Assembly: GCA_026710525.1 (NCBI GenBank)
Contig: JAPOQT010000200.1
Span: 1-6,142, forward strand
Source of the DNA: Pseudomonadota bacterium
GTDB taxonomy: Bacteria > Bdellovibrionota_B > Oligoflexia > Oligoflexales > Bin106
DNA: 6,142 bases
Reading direction: 5' to 3'
Numbering within the stretch: the first letter of the stretch is position 1; each line of letters starts with the position of its first letter. Below are positions 1 to 5,917 of this stretch, one piece after another. Made by a program: the position numbers and the translations under genes. The notes under the pieces are model-generated. The model ran no database searches, was not told the DNA's origin, and saw only the letters and a list, made by a program, of their open reading frames with translations.

Positions 1-680
1 AAGGTATTATGGTGCTTGCCGGCCCGCGCCTAAAAGTAGGATTGATCACCAATCATGAAGCCTTAAGACATGTGACGCAACGCCTCACTACTGTGTTAGT
101 TGAGGAAAAACTTAGGAGCTTTATCACAACACTACGTCTGTTAAAAAAACTCTCACAATACGAGAACCATGGTTCTTATGATTATGATGCCACAAGAGAT
201 GGTAGTGCTGCTAGGGGAATGAATCAGTCTGAAAATGCATCGGTACTGCGAATCGCTGTGTGCGGACTGAACCCCCATCTGTCTGATGGTGGACTTTTTG
301 GCGATGAAGAAAAAACCATACTGCAGCCTGCCATATCAAAGTGGCATAACAGAGTAAATGATCAGATGATGCTTCATGTAACTTTAGAGCCCGCTGATAC
401 GGCTTTCTACAAAGGTTATACAGGGGTTTATGATGGTATCCTAGCTTGTTACCATGATCAAGGACGAGGGCCTTTAAAAACAGTGCATTTTGACACAGCA
501 ATCAATATTACCGGAGGTTTAAAACATTTTCGGGTGTCACCAGATCACGGTCCGGCAAGAGATCTTTATCATACAGGACAGGCTTCGGCAGTGAGTTTGG
601 CAAGATGTTTTCTATTATGTCATCATTATCTTCTGAAGCTTTGTGATAGTAGTTATCAAGACGCTATAGATTCTCACTAA
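1..680 (+). CDS. pdxA: 4-hydroxythreonine-4-phosphate dehydrogenase, C-terminal two thirds (5' end outside window)
   Basis: PdxA oxidises 4-phosphohydroxy-L-threonine with NAD in the DXP-dependent pyridoxal phosphate pathway; it is a cytosolic homodimer. The frame is open to the left edge (codons from base 3), and the ATG at 9 is internal because it falls in the mid-protein segment (MVLAGPRLKV). Counting from that Met, the three metal-binding histidines are seen as ITNH (H16), GLNPH (H90) and YHDQG (H149). Substrate-contact residues of the E. coli enzyme are matched at the same spacing by K157, N166 and R175, and PADT and SPDHG are also present. Odd points: about 29 extra residues lie between the first two histidines (roughly residues 48-79), and two usually strict motifs are altered (NITGGLK for NITLGLP, DHGPARDLYH for DHGTAxDIAG). 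No ksgA-like gene follows. The identification is firm; full activity is inferred from retained ligands. Confidence 0.93.
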   Translation, partial: GIMVLAGPRLKVGLITNHEALRHVTQRLTTVLVEEKLRSFITTLRLLKKLSQYENHGSYDYDATRDGSAARGMNQSENASVLRIAVCGLNPHLSDGGLFGDEEKTILQPAISKWHNRVNDQMMLHVTLEPADTAFYKGYTGVYDGILACYHDQGRGPLKTVHFDTAINITGGLKHFRVSPDHGPARDLYHTGQASAVSLARCFLLCHHYLLKLCDSSYQDAIDSH

Positions 681-797
681 ACATACCATAACCCACTAAC
701 CCTTGATGTTGGCAAGGCCTCCTAGTTACGCTGCAAAAAATCTCGCTATTAGTTTGAAAGCGGCTAAACCTCCCCATGTTATCTATTAGCTGAGCAT

Positions 798-845
798 GGC
801 ATTCGCCTCATATGCTACGTGGTGTGGCGACATGCCCTTTTTCTT
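798..845 (+). terminator. Probable intrinsic terminator downstream of pdxA
   Basis: GGCATTCGCC (798-807) pairs with GGCGACATGCC (826-836) in a ten-base-pair GC-rich stem with one bulged base and an 18-base loop. CTTTTTCTT follows directly, which is the expected U-tract. The orientation suits transcripts from pdxA. It lies about 120 bp after the pdxA stop, so the 3' untranslated region would be long. On the minus strand no T-run follows, so it is probably one-directional. Confidence 0.7.
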
Positions 846-927
846 ACTTGAGCGTTTTCTCAGTCTGTGTTGTTAGCATAGCGACGATCAGCGAACACCA
901 CTTTTGTCTTGGCTTCTTACCAAGTTT

Positions 928-947
928 ACCATCAGGTACCTGAGGGT
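928..947. repeat. 20-bp near-perfect palindrome
   Basis: The core TCAGGTACCTGA (932-943) is a perfect 12-bp palindrome. It extends to ACC at 928-930 and GGT at 945-947 with a single mismatched pair (931/944). It sits 11-30 bp beyond the exonuclease stop codon. No T-run follows on either strand, so it is not a standard intrinsic terminator. It could be a protein-binding site, an RNA 3'-end hairpin or chance. Confidence 0.55.
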
Positions 948-957
948 GATAGAGACT

Positions 958-2553
958 CTACAGCGGGATAAAAGAGATGTTAGTAAGTTTTTTTTGATAG
1001 TAAGCATAGCACCAAAGTCCTAAAGTGAGTCTCTCTGAACAAGGTTTACCAGGTGTGCAGCCAGGTTGTTTTTGACGGGTTTTCATTTCTGATATTAAGC
1101 GTTTTCCCTCGATGGATTTTTGCCAAGCGTTAAAACCCTGGGGGCAGGTAATAGGATCCTGAATTGCTCCTTTAAACATCGGGTAAATTTTGCTGGTATC
1201 ATCATTACTATTTGGGCGAAACACCATAAAACCCCAAATGGAACTCAGATTTTCCCAGTGTGATGTGACCTCAGCCTCTAACCATTTTGTGATCATAATA
1301 TCTTGATATCTCTTGTGACGAGCTGTTTTATTTTGACGCCGACGAACATAGTCCATGGCTCGATGCCACATATATATGAGGTATGTGACTATATGAACCC
1401 CATTATTAGGTAAATCTTCTTTTTCATGGATGTACAACGTGTCCTTGGTGAGGTTGATGTTTGGATAGTGGGTGAGTTGAGTGATCCCATGTTTCGGGTG
1501 ACGATTGTGATGGCGAGGGGTGAATATGGCGATATTACTGACTTGTGGCTTTTTCATCGCGATGATGTAACGTTGATTGTTGGCGTCATGGCTGAGTATG
1601 AGGAACCGACAATCAAATAAATAGGGAGGAGCAATTTTTTTCTGCCGAGGTGTGTGAGCCGTCTTAGTTCCCCTGAGATCATATAAATAAGCGTCTAGGT
1701 CGTTATCCATCGTCCGGTATTCAATATCGGTTGCTTGCATCATTTTTCTCATTTTTGACCTCCCTAGATCATCACGCTTCGGAAGATGATGAACCGTTTG
1801 CTGCAGCTGAGATGCTGCCCCCCATAGTAACAGCTGATTATTCTCATTTTTTAACCAATAAACACCGGGTTTTTTGGGTAATTCACTTAAATGTTTTTCG
1901 CTTATGCGCCAGCCGAGCCGTGTCAAAGAGTCGAAGTCTCCTTGGTAGCGAAGGAGATGTTCTAGGTGAGTTAAGCCTAGGGTGGTAAACTGTTTTTCAA
2001 GCTCTTGAAATAAGCTAAGGGTCATCAAAGCATCGTTTTTTGCCCGATGTGCTTTCATGGGAGCTAAGTTGAGAAAACGACATAGTCCTAGGAGGCTTTT
2101 TTGCGGAGATGTTGGGAATATTTTAGCGCCGAGTAGGTGAGTACATAAAGCAAAATTACGTGGTGTGATACCAGCACATTTTTGGGCAAAATAACGTAAA
2201 AATATGAGGTCGCAGGCTACGTTATGGGCAACGAACACTGAATCGTGACCAATAAAATCTAAAAAAGGCTGAATCACTTGGTCAATGGTGGGGCAATCAG
2301 CCACTATTTGTTGGTTAATTCCGGTAATCCTTTTCAGGATAGGAGAGATATGAACTTCAGGATTAATTAGTTGATGAAAATGTTCTCCTACCTGGCCGGC
2401 AGAGTATTTAATGGCAAAAATCTCCATAATCCCATTATTCTTTGGGTTGCCACCCGTCATTTCCATATCCAAAATAATAAACGGCACCCCATGAAGAGGC
2501 CGCTTAGCACTTGATTGATGGTGATGATGTAAGTGGGTGGATGATATAAGCAA
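958..2553 (-). CDS. DEDDh 3'-5' exonuclease (DnaQ-like) fused to a degenerate UvrC-type GIY-YIG domain
   Basis: Residues about 24-190 form a DnaQ-superfamily exonuclease with all catalytic positions: D29 and E31 (LDMEMTGG), D115 (AHNVACD), and H169 with D174 (HRAKND, the DEDDh signature). Residues about 222-293 resemble the N-terminal GIY-YIG domain of UvrC (LPKKPGVYWL, then LLLWGAA, KMRKMM, IEYR). The second Tyr of YIG is replaced by Trp and the LRxRV arginine is missing (LQQTV), so this half is probably not a nuclease. The remaining 240 residues are unassigned. The architecture matches known epsilon-like/UvrC-like fusions such as the mycobacterial Rv2191 type; a DNA repair or processing role is inferred. 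The start is TTG with no Shine-Dalgarno. A GTG at codon 23 is an alternative, but similarity to the family (PLxxVxF) begins at residue 19, favouring TTG or an upstream start. The N-terminus is His-rich (residues 7-12). Confidence 0.85.
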   Translation of the reverse strand: MLISSTHLHHHHQSSAKRPLHGVPFIILDMEMTGGNPKNNGIMEIFAIKYSAGQVGEHFHQLINPEVHISPILKRITGINQQIVADCPTIDQVIQPFLDFIGHDSVFVAHNVACDLIFLRYFAQKCAGITPRNFALCTHLLGAKIFPTSPQKSLLGLCRFLNLAPMKAHRAKNDALMTLSLFQELEKQFTTLGLTHLEHLLRYQGDFDSLTRLGWRISEKHLSELPKKPGVYWLKNENNQLLLWGAASQLQQTVHHLPKRDDLGRSKMRKMMQATDIEYRTMDNDLDAYLYDLRGTKTAHTPRQKKIAPPYLFDCRFLILSHDANNQRYIIAMKKPQVSNIAIFTPRHHNRHPKHGITQLTHYPNINLTKDTLYIHEKEDLPNNGVHIVTYLIYMWHRAMDYVRRRQNKTARHKRYQDIMITKWLEAEVTSHWENLSSIWGFMVFRPNSNDDTSKIYPMFKGAIQDPITCPQGFNAWQKSIEGKRLISEMKTRQKQPGCTPGKPCSERLTLGLWCYAYYQKKLTNISFIPL

Positions 2554-2562
2554 GGAAAATAG

Positions 2563-2608
2563 CTAGGGTAAATGAATAGTGAGTGAATTGAGCAGGGTGA
2601 GTCCTCCT
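2563..2608 (-). promoter_or_regulatory. Strong Shine-Dalgarno followed by a 10-codon in-frame mini-ORF ending in TAG, ahead of the exonuclease
   Basis: On the minus strand AGGAGG (2608-2603) is followed after seven bases by CTG (2595-2593), then nine more codons and TAG (2565-2563). The frame is that of the exonuclease, whose TTG (2553-2551) comes nine bases after the TAG. No ATG or GTG lies at a suitable distance from the AGGAGG. This may be a leader peptide with reinitiation at TTG, or the original start region of the exonuclease cut off by a nonsense mutation. The Shine-Dalgarno is clear; CTG initiation is speculative. Confidence 0.4.
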
Positions 2609-2623
2609 CGTTGTTTGAGGGCT

Positions 2624-2652
2624 ATATTACTTATCTCGTTATCAAATAACAA
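2624..2652 (-). promoter_or_regulatory. Candidate sigma70-type promoter of the exonuclease gene
   Basis: On the minus strand TTGTTA (2652-2647) and TAATAT (2629-2624) are separated by exactly 17 bp. Each matches four of six consensus positions. Transcription would start near 2617, about ten bases before the AGGAGG at 2608-2603 and about 64 bases before the TTG start. It is divergent from the sodB promoter. Confidence 0.45.
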
Positions 2653-2696
2653 GGATAATATGACAGCCAAGGGCGTTGTGCAAGCAAGGCAAGTGG

Positions 2697-2726
2697 TTGC
2701 ATTTTTGGATTCCTTAAAATTATGAT
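2697..2726 (+). promoter_or_regulatory. Candidate sodB-trpS promoter
   Basis: TATGAT (2721-2726) is a good -10 match (five of six). The best -35 partner is a weak TTGCAT (2697-2702) with an 18-bp spacer. This gives a leader of about 75 bases before the sodB ATG, containing the CACACA/TGTGTG hairpin. No Fur box is apparent by eye. A weak -35 would fit an activated promoter, but that is inference. Confidence 0.4.
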
Positions 2727-2754
2727 AACCTAGGTAGGATCTTGCGGTTATGTT

Positions 2755-2773
2755 CACACACTGAGCATGTGTG
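2755..2773 (+). repeat. Inverted repeat in the sodB leader
   Basis: CACACA (2755-2760) and TGTGTG (2768-2773) are a perfect six-base inverted repeat around a seven-base loop; wobble pairs can extend the stem outward. It lies 35 bp before the sodB start and has no T-run, so it is an RNA leader hairpin or a dyad operator rather than a terminator. Confidence 0.45.
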
Positions 2774-2807
2774 GATTTGATATCATTAACATATTATGGA
2801 GTAAGCT

Positions 2808-3410
2808 ATGTCCTTTCAACTCGCGTCTCTTCCTTATTCTATGGATGCACTTGAACCATTTACATCCCGTAAAACTCTTGAGTTTCATTATGGTAAACAT
2901 CACAGTGGTTATGTGACAAAACTGAATGCAGCTCTTGAAAAAAAAACGGAATATCGAGGTCAATCTTTGACTCAGATTATTCAACACAGTCAAAATGACC
3001 CAATGGTGGCTAACAATGCTTGTCAGATATGGAACCATGATTTTTTCTGGCAGTCCCTCTCCCCGAAATCTGGGAATCTCAATCATGAAGGTTTACTCAA
3101 CGCGCTGTCGAAAGATTTTGGTTCGTTTGACGAATTTAAACTAAAGTTTATGGCAGCAGCTGGTAGCTTATTTGGTTCAGGGTGGGTTTTTTTAGTGAAA
3201 AACTCTCTGACAGGTCAGCTTACTCTGACCCAAGAAAGTAATGCCGGATGTCCTCTCACTCAAAAAAATCAGGTTCCTCTATTGACTTGTGACGTGTGGG
3301 AGCATGCTTATTACCTTGATTACCAAAATCTGAGACCAAATTTTGTTGAAGGGTTTTGGCAACATATCAACTGGGATTTCGTGGTCAGCAACTTTGTTGA
3401 GGGGTCATGA
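2808..3410 (+). CDS. sodB: Fe-type superoxide dismutase
   Basis: This cytosolic enzyme dismutates superoxide to oxygen and hydrogen peroxide. The 200-residue length is close to the usual 193-200. All four metal ligands are present: H27 (EFHYGKHH), H77 (QIWNHDFFW), D162 and H166 (DVWEHAYY). Iron rather than manganese type is indicated by Q73 (the position of E. coli FeSOD Gln69) and by Ala146 in SNAG, where Mn enzymes carry their active-site Gln; LFGSGW is also present. There is no signal peptide. The ATG is preceded by GGAG (2798-2801) with six-base spacing. The stop codon overlaps the start of trpS (ATGA), indicating co-transcription and coupled translation. The pairing with trpS is unusual compared with familiar genomes. 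The assignment is secure; metal use is inferred from family markers. Confidence 0.96.
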   Translation: MSFQLASLPYSMDALEPFTSRKTLEFHYGKHHSGYVTKLNAALEKKTEYRGQSLTQIIQHSQNDPMVANNACQIWNHDFFWQSLSPKSGNLNHEGLLNALSKDFGSFDEFKLKFMAAAGSLFGSGWVFLVKNSLTGQLTLTQESNAGCPLTQKNQVPLLTCDVWEHAYYLDYQNLRPNFVEGFWQHINWDFVVSNFVEGS

Positions 3411-4408
3411 TAGCACTGACGGGGATTAAGCCTACTGGGCAGCCCCATTTGGGTAATTTTATCGGCGCCATTAAACCTGCTTTGGCATTACAAAATCGTC
3501 CTGAGATCACCGGTTATTATTTTATCGCTGACTATCACGCTCTGGTGTCGGAGCGGGACCCTGCTTGTTTAGCACAAAAATCTCGAGAAGTCGCAGCTAC
3601 CTGGTTAGCCTGTGGTCTAGATCCTGAGAAGTCTTGTATTTACCGGCAGTCTGATATTTCTGAAATCTTTGAGCTTCATTGGATTTTGTCTTGTTTGGCA
3701 GCCAAAGGTTATTTAAATCGAGCCCATGCTTATAAAGCAGCAATGCAGGTTAATCAAGAGAAAGGTCAGGACCTTGATCAAGGTGTTTCTTTAGGACTCT
3801 TTAGCTACCCGGTGTTGATGGCGGCTGATATTCTCATTGTTCAAGCTCAGTTAGTGCCGGTGGGTGAAGATCAAAAACAGCATGTTGAAATTGCTCGAGA
3901 TATTGCGATGAAGTTTCATCATGATTATGGTGATGTGTTAACCATTCCCCAGATCGCTGAGGTGGCTGAGGCTAGCACTCTATGTGGCTTTGATGGTCGT
4001 AAAATGAGTAAGTCATATGGTAACCATATTCCTATTTTTTGTGATTCTAGTGATTTACAGAAACTCATTAAAAAAATTCCCACCGATTCATCAACACCTC
4101 AAGAGCCAAAAGCTGCTAAGGGTGTGCTTTTTGACTTATTTAAGTCATTTGCTACGGAAGATCAGATTAACTCACTCAAGGAAAAGTATCAGCATGGTGT
4201 TGGTTGGGGTGAGGTAAAGGAGAGTGTTTATCAGCAAATCAGTAGCTATTTTGCCAGCTCTAAGGAGAAATACGATCACTTTATGGCTCACCCTGAGAAC
4301 ATCGATGCTATTTTGATTGACGGAGCTAGCAGGGTGCGTAAAAAAGCCAGGCAAGTGTTAAAACAAGTCAAAAAAGCTATTGGTGTTGGTAACAATCACA
4401 TGGATTAG
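3407..4408 (+). CDS. trpS: Tryptophanyl-tRNA synthetase
   Basis: This class I aminoacyl-tRNA synthetase charges tRNA-Trp with tryptophan using ATP in the cytosol. Its 333 residues match the usual bacterial size (about 330-340). The HIGH-type motif is PTGQPHLGN (residues 9-17) and the KMSKS loop is intact at 199-203 (GRKMSKSYGN). FIADYHAL, the AADILI segment and PVGEDQKQH (151-159) are typical of bacterial TrpRS. The start overlaps the sodB stop by four bases (ATGA), and GAGG (3399-3402) inside sodB is spaced four bases from the ATG, so it is probably translated from the sodB transcript. It ends in TAG, 29 bp before the end of the convergent lipoprotein gene, and no clear terminator lies between them. 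It seems complete and functional. Confidence 0.97.
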   Translation: MIALTGIKPTGQPHLGNFIGAIKPALALQNRPEITGYYFIADYHALVSERDPACLAQKSREVAATWLACGLDPEKSCIYRQSDISEIFELHWILSCLAAKGYLNRAHAYKAAMQVNQEKGQDLDQGVSLGLFSYPVLMAADILIVQAQLVPVGEDQKQHVEIARDIAMKFHHDYGDVLTIPQIAEVAEASTLCGFDGRKMSKSYGNHIPIFCDSSDLQKLIKKIPTDSSTPQEPKAAKGVLFDLFKSFATEDQINSLKEKYQHGVGWGEVKESVYQQISSYFASSKEKYDHFMAHPENIDAILIDGASRVRKKARQVLKQVKKAIGVGNNHMD

Positions 4409-4437
4409 CTGTATCATTCAGCACGTGGCTCCAGGTA

Positions 4438-5643
4438 TTATTTTGATTGTTTTTGACGACCAAGGTGATAAGTAGAAAGATCGGTTTCAAATACGTCTCG
4501 ACATTCACTTTGGGTAGTCCCGTCACTCACTGTTATCGGCAGACAGGCTTTGGTTAGCTGATCGGGTTTGACCCATCGACTAACAACAAATGACCGTCCG
4601 AGAACATGGATGGCTTTTGGGATATCACTCACTTGCTTAGCCTGATCTGGTATATTCTTTTTAATGTCATGAGTTTGAAACAGTTGTTTATAGTTCTTTA
4701 ATAGATCTTGCGAGACGTTGTTTTCGAGATTTAAGATAATAAATGATAAAAAAGGTAGAATATTTTGCGCGGCTAAACCAGTCCAAGGGCCTAGAAGAGC
4801 CGCTTTAGATGTAATCACGGTGTTGAGGGCAAAGCCTGCAGCAAAAGAGGCTGTAGCAGTCACCGGCCTGGGTAATCTGTTCGTTTTTTCTTCTTCGGTC
4901 GCTGGGACTAGGACCAGGGAATCTTCAGGTTGTGTGATTAATGTGAGAAAATCCGATGAGGATTGGGTTTGATGTGGTAGTGACAGGTTAGCTAGTTGAA
5001 TAATAAAAGCAAAAAATCTTGCTCTTTTGGCTTGAGGAAACAGGGAGATAATAGACTGTCTGAGGTTTTGATTAAAACCAGCGAGGGAAGCGCCGGCACC
5101 GAAAGCTGCCACTTCTAGCATACCATTGCTAATACTGGTCTTTATTTTTTCAGAATTAAGATAATCATTATGCCATTCAGAGTGAATGGGATTAAGGAGT
5201 AATGGCACGAGTTTGACCGGTGTTTTATTATCATTAGTAAACGCTGGAATACATGATGAGGTGTTGATGGTGAAATTGTCTTTCACGCCTAGTCTGGCAA
5301 CCCCTGAATCTCTCACGTATTTTGGCGCATCAGCTTTTGGGTAGGTGGTTTGTTTTGTGACGAGACAAACCACAAATTGAAAGTTATGGGTGTCGATGGA
5401 TTTGAAGTTACCAGTGTTATCTTGGTAGACATGCTTCGATGCTTCTTTACTTTTTTGTAGTCCTAAGTAGTATTTACCACTGTAGAGTGCTTTTAGCTCT
5501 GAAGATTCGTTTTGTTGGTCGTGGGAAGATAATTTTTTACAACTACTCAAAGTGATGGCTAACCCCATGATATAGCTAGTCAAAAGGAAGTATTCAGCAA
5601 GGTTTTTATTTTTGATGTTGATGAGTGGTGAAACAAGTAGCAT
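4438..5643 (-). CDS. Predicted lipoprotein of unknown function (401 aa)
   Basis: I do not recognise this family. The N-terminus has a hydrophobic stretch (residues 18-34) ending in a lipobox-like TLSSC, which predicts lipidation at C35. The n-region is long, about 17 residues. A polar segment follows, with cysteines C93 and C131. Then comes a Gly/Ala-rich hydrophobic patch (178-190, AAFGAGASLAGF), another hydrophobic stretch (210-222), and a long hydrophobic pair (about 262-277 and 283-306, divided by GPW) that could enter a membrane. The C-terminal 35 residues carry C367 and C381 in CxP[IV]xxSxGxxxxxC[RE]D. The truncated protein at the right edge shares this motif at identical spacing, suggesting a paralogous pair. 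ATG is chosen because AGG lies seven bases upstream. Paired cysteines suggest disulfides and a location outside the cytoplasm; any pore-forming or host-directed role would be guesswork. Confidence 0.75.
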   Translation of the reverse strand: MLLVSPLINIKNKNLAEYFLLTSYIMGLAITLSSCKKLSSHDQQNESSELKALYSGKYYLGLQKSKEASKHVYQDNTGNFKSIDTHNFQFVVCLVTKQTTYPKADAPKYVRDSGVARLGVKDNFTINTSSCIPAFTNDNKTPVKLVPLLLNPIHSEWHNDYLNSEKIKTSISNGMLEVAAFGAGASLAGFNQNLRQSIISLFPQAKRARFFAFIIQLANLSLPHQTQSSSDFLTLITQPEDSLVLVPATEEEKTNRLPRPVTATASFAAGFALNTVITSKAALLGPWTGLAAQNILPFLSFIILNLENNVSQDLLKNYKQLFQTHDIKKNIPDQAKQVSDIPKAIHVLGRSFVVSRWVKPDQLTKACLPITVSDGTTQSECRDVFETDLSTYHLGRQKQSK

Positions 5644-5917
5644 AGTTTTACCTAAGTGTTAAGCGTGCATCAACTCTGAGAACAAGGCGAATGATCGTGA
5701 TGACCAGTGATTCAGCTCAGCAGTTACCCCTTCCTATCGGACAGCATACCAGAATGTATTAATGAATAAGTATAACCATGAGTCATTGTGGTTACGGAGA
5801 ACATACTTACATGATGATTGCTGTTTTTTGGCAGATAATTGTGCATGAACAGTATGACTTGTGCTCGTGCGTTTGAATCTTAAATAACAGAGTGAAGTGG
5901 GTTAATGACCAGTTAAT
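5644..5917. other. Intergenic region between the two paralogous exported-protein genes
   Basis: These 274 bp hold no credible ORF and no tRNA; one TTTGAATC stretch lacks a supporting cloverleaf. On the minus strand TATACT (5774-5769) could be a -10 element for the lipoprotein gene, but no good -35 lies upstream of it. An inverted repeat (5773-5794) overlaps that element. The nonamer ATGACCAGT occurs at 5700-5708 and 5905-5913. No intrinsic terminator is evident after the truncated right-edge gene, so cotranscription of the two minus-strand genes remains possible. Confidence 0.5.
5773..5794. repeat. Inverted repeat upstream of the lipoprotein gene
   Basis: TAACCA (5773-5778) and TGGTTA (5789-5794) are perfectly complementary around a ten-base loop; the partly overlapping ATGAGTCAT (5778-5786) is itself a nine-base dyad. 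The repeat overlaps the possible minus-strand -10 TATACT (5774-5769), so an operator is conceivable. Evidence is limited to symmetry and position. Confidence 0.35.

Larger units (their letters stand above)
681..957. other. Convergent intergenic region without a recognisable gene
   Basis: This 277-bp stretch lies between the convergent pdxA and exonuclease genes. All frames carry frequent stops except the minus frame continuing the exonuclease, which stays open for 37 codons after its TAG, down to a TAA at 844-846. It contains a plus-strand terminator-like hairpin (798-845), a short CCTTG/CAAGG inverted repeat (701-717), a CTTGG/CCAAG inverted repeat (908-924) and a near-perfect palindrome (928-947). 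Short peptide fragments read from it did not identify any family. It may be degraded sequence or simply a long 3' region. Confidence 0.6.

Noticed and set aside
211..501. Minus-strand 96-codon frame inside pdxA
   Set aside because: It is the antisense of a clearly conserved PdxA region containing the metal and substrate residues.
681..957. Possible transposase remnant in the convergent gap (fragments such as VVFADRRYAN)
   Set aside because: The fragments are under 20 residues between stops, there are no terminal inverted repeats or target duplications, and no family match can be argued.
1426..1988. Two plus-strand frames (64 and 85 codons) opposite the exonuclease
   Set aside because: They are shadows of the conserved minus-strand gene, with no ribosome sites or family features.
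2566..2757. Minus-strand 64-codon open frame upstream of the exonuclease
   Set aside because: It overlaps both promoter candidates, has no recognisable content and no ribosome site. It is open mainly because it continues the frame of the exonuclease beyond the TAG.
2754..3086. Minus-strand 110-codon frame over sodB
   Set aside because: It is antisense to conserved SodB codons including metal ligands H27 and H77.
2563..4408. TAG stop-codon reassignment suggested by in-frame TAGs flanking the exonuclease
   Set aside because: trpS ends in TAG at the normal family length and within 29 bp of a convergent gene, which supports TAG as an ordinary stop.
4718..4972. Plus-strand 84-codon frame opposite the lipoprotein gene
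   Set aside because: The minus-strand frame is much longer, has a signal sequence and a probable paralog next to it; the plus-strand frame has none of these.
5865..5885. tRNA T-loop-like TTTGAATC
   Set aside because: No matching acceptor, D or anticodon arms can be folded around it on either strand.
5700..5913. Direct repeat ATGACCAGT at 5700-5708 and 5905-5913 as a mobile-element footprint
   Set aside because: Nine bases is short, the interval holds no ORF or terminal inverted repeats, and the positions relative to the two genes differ.
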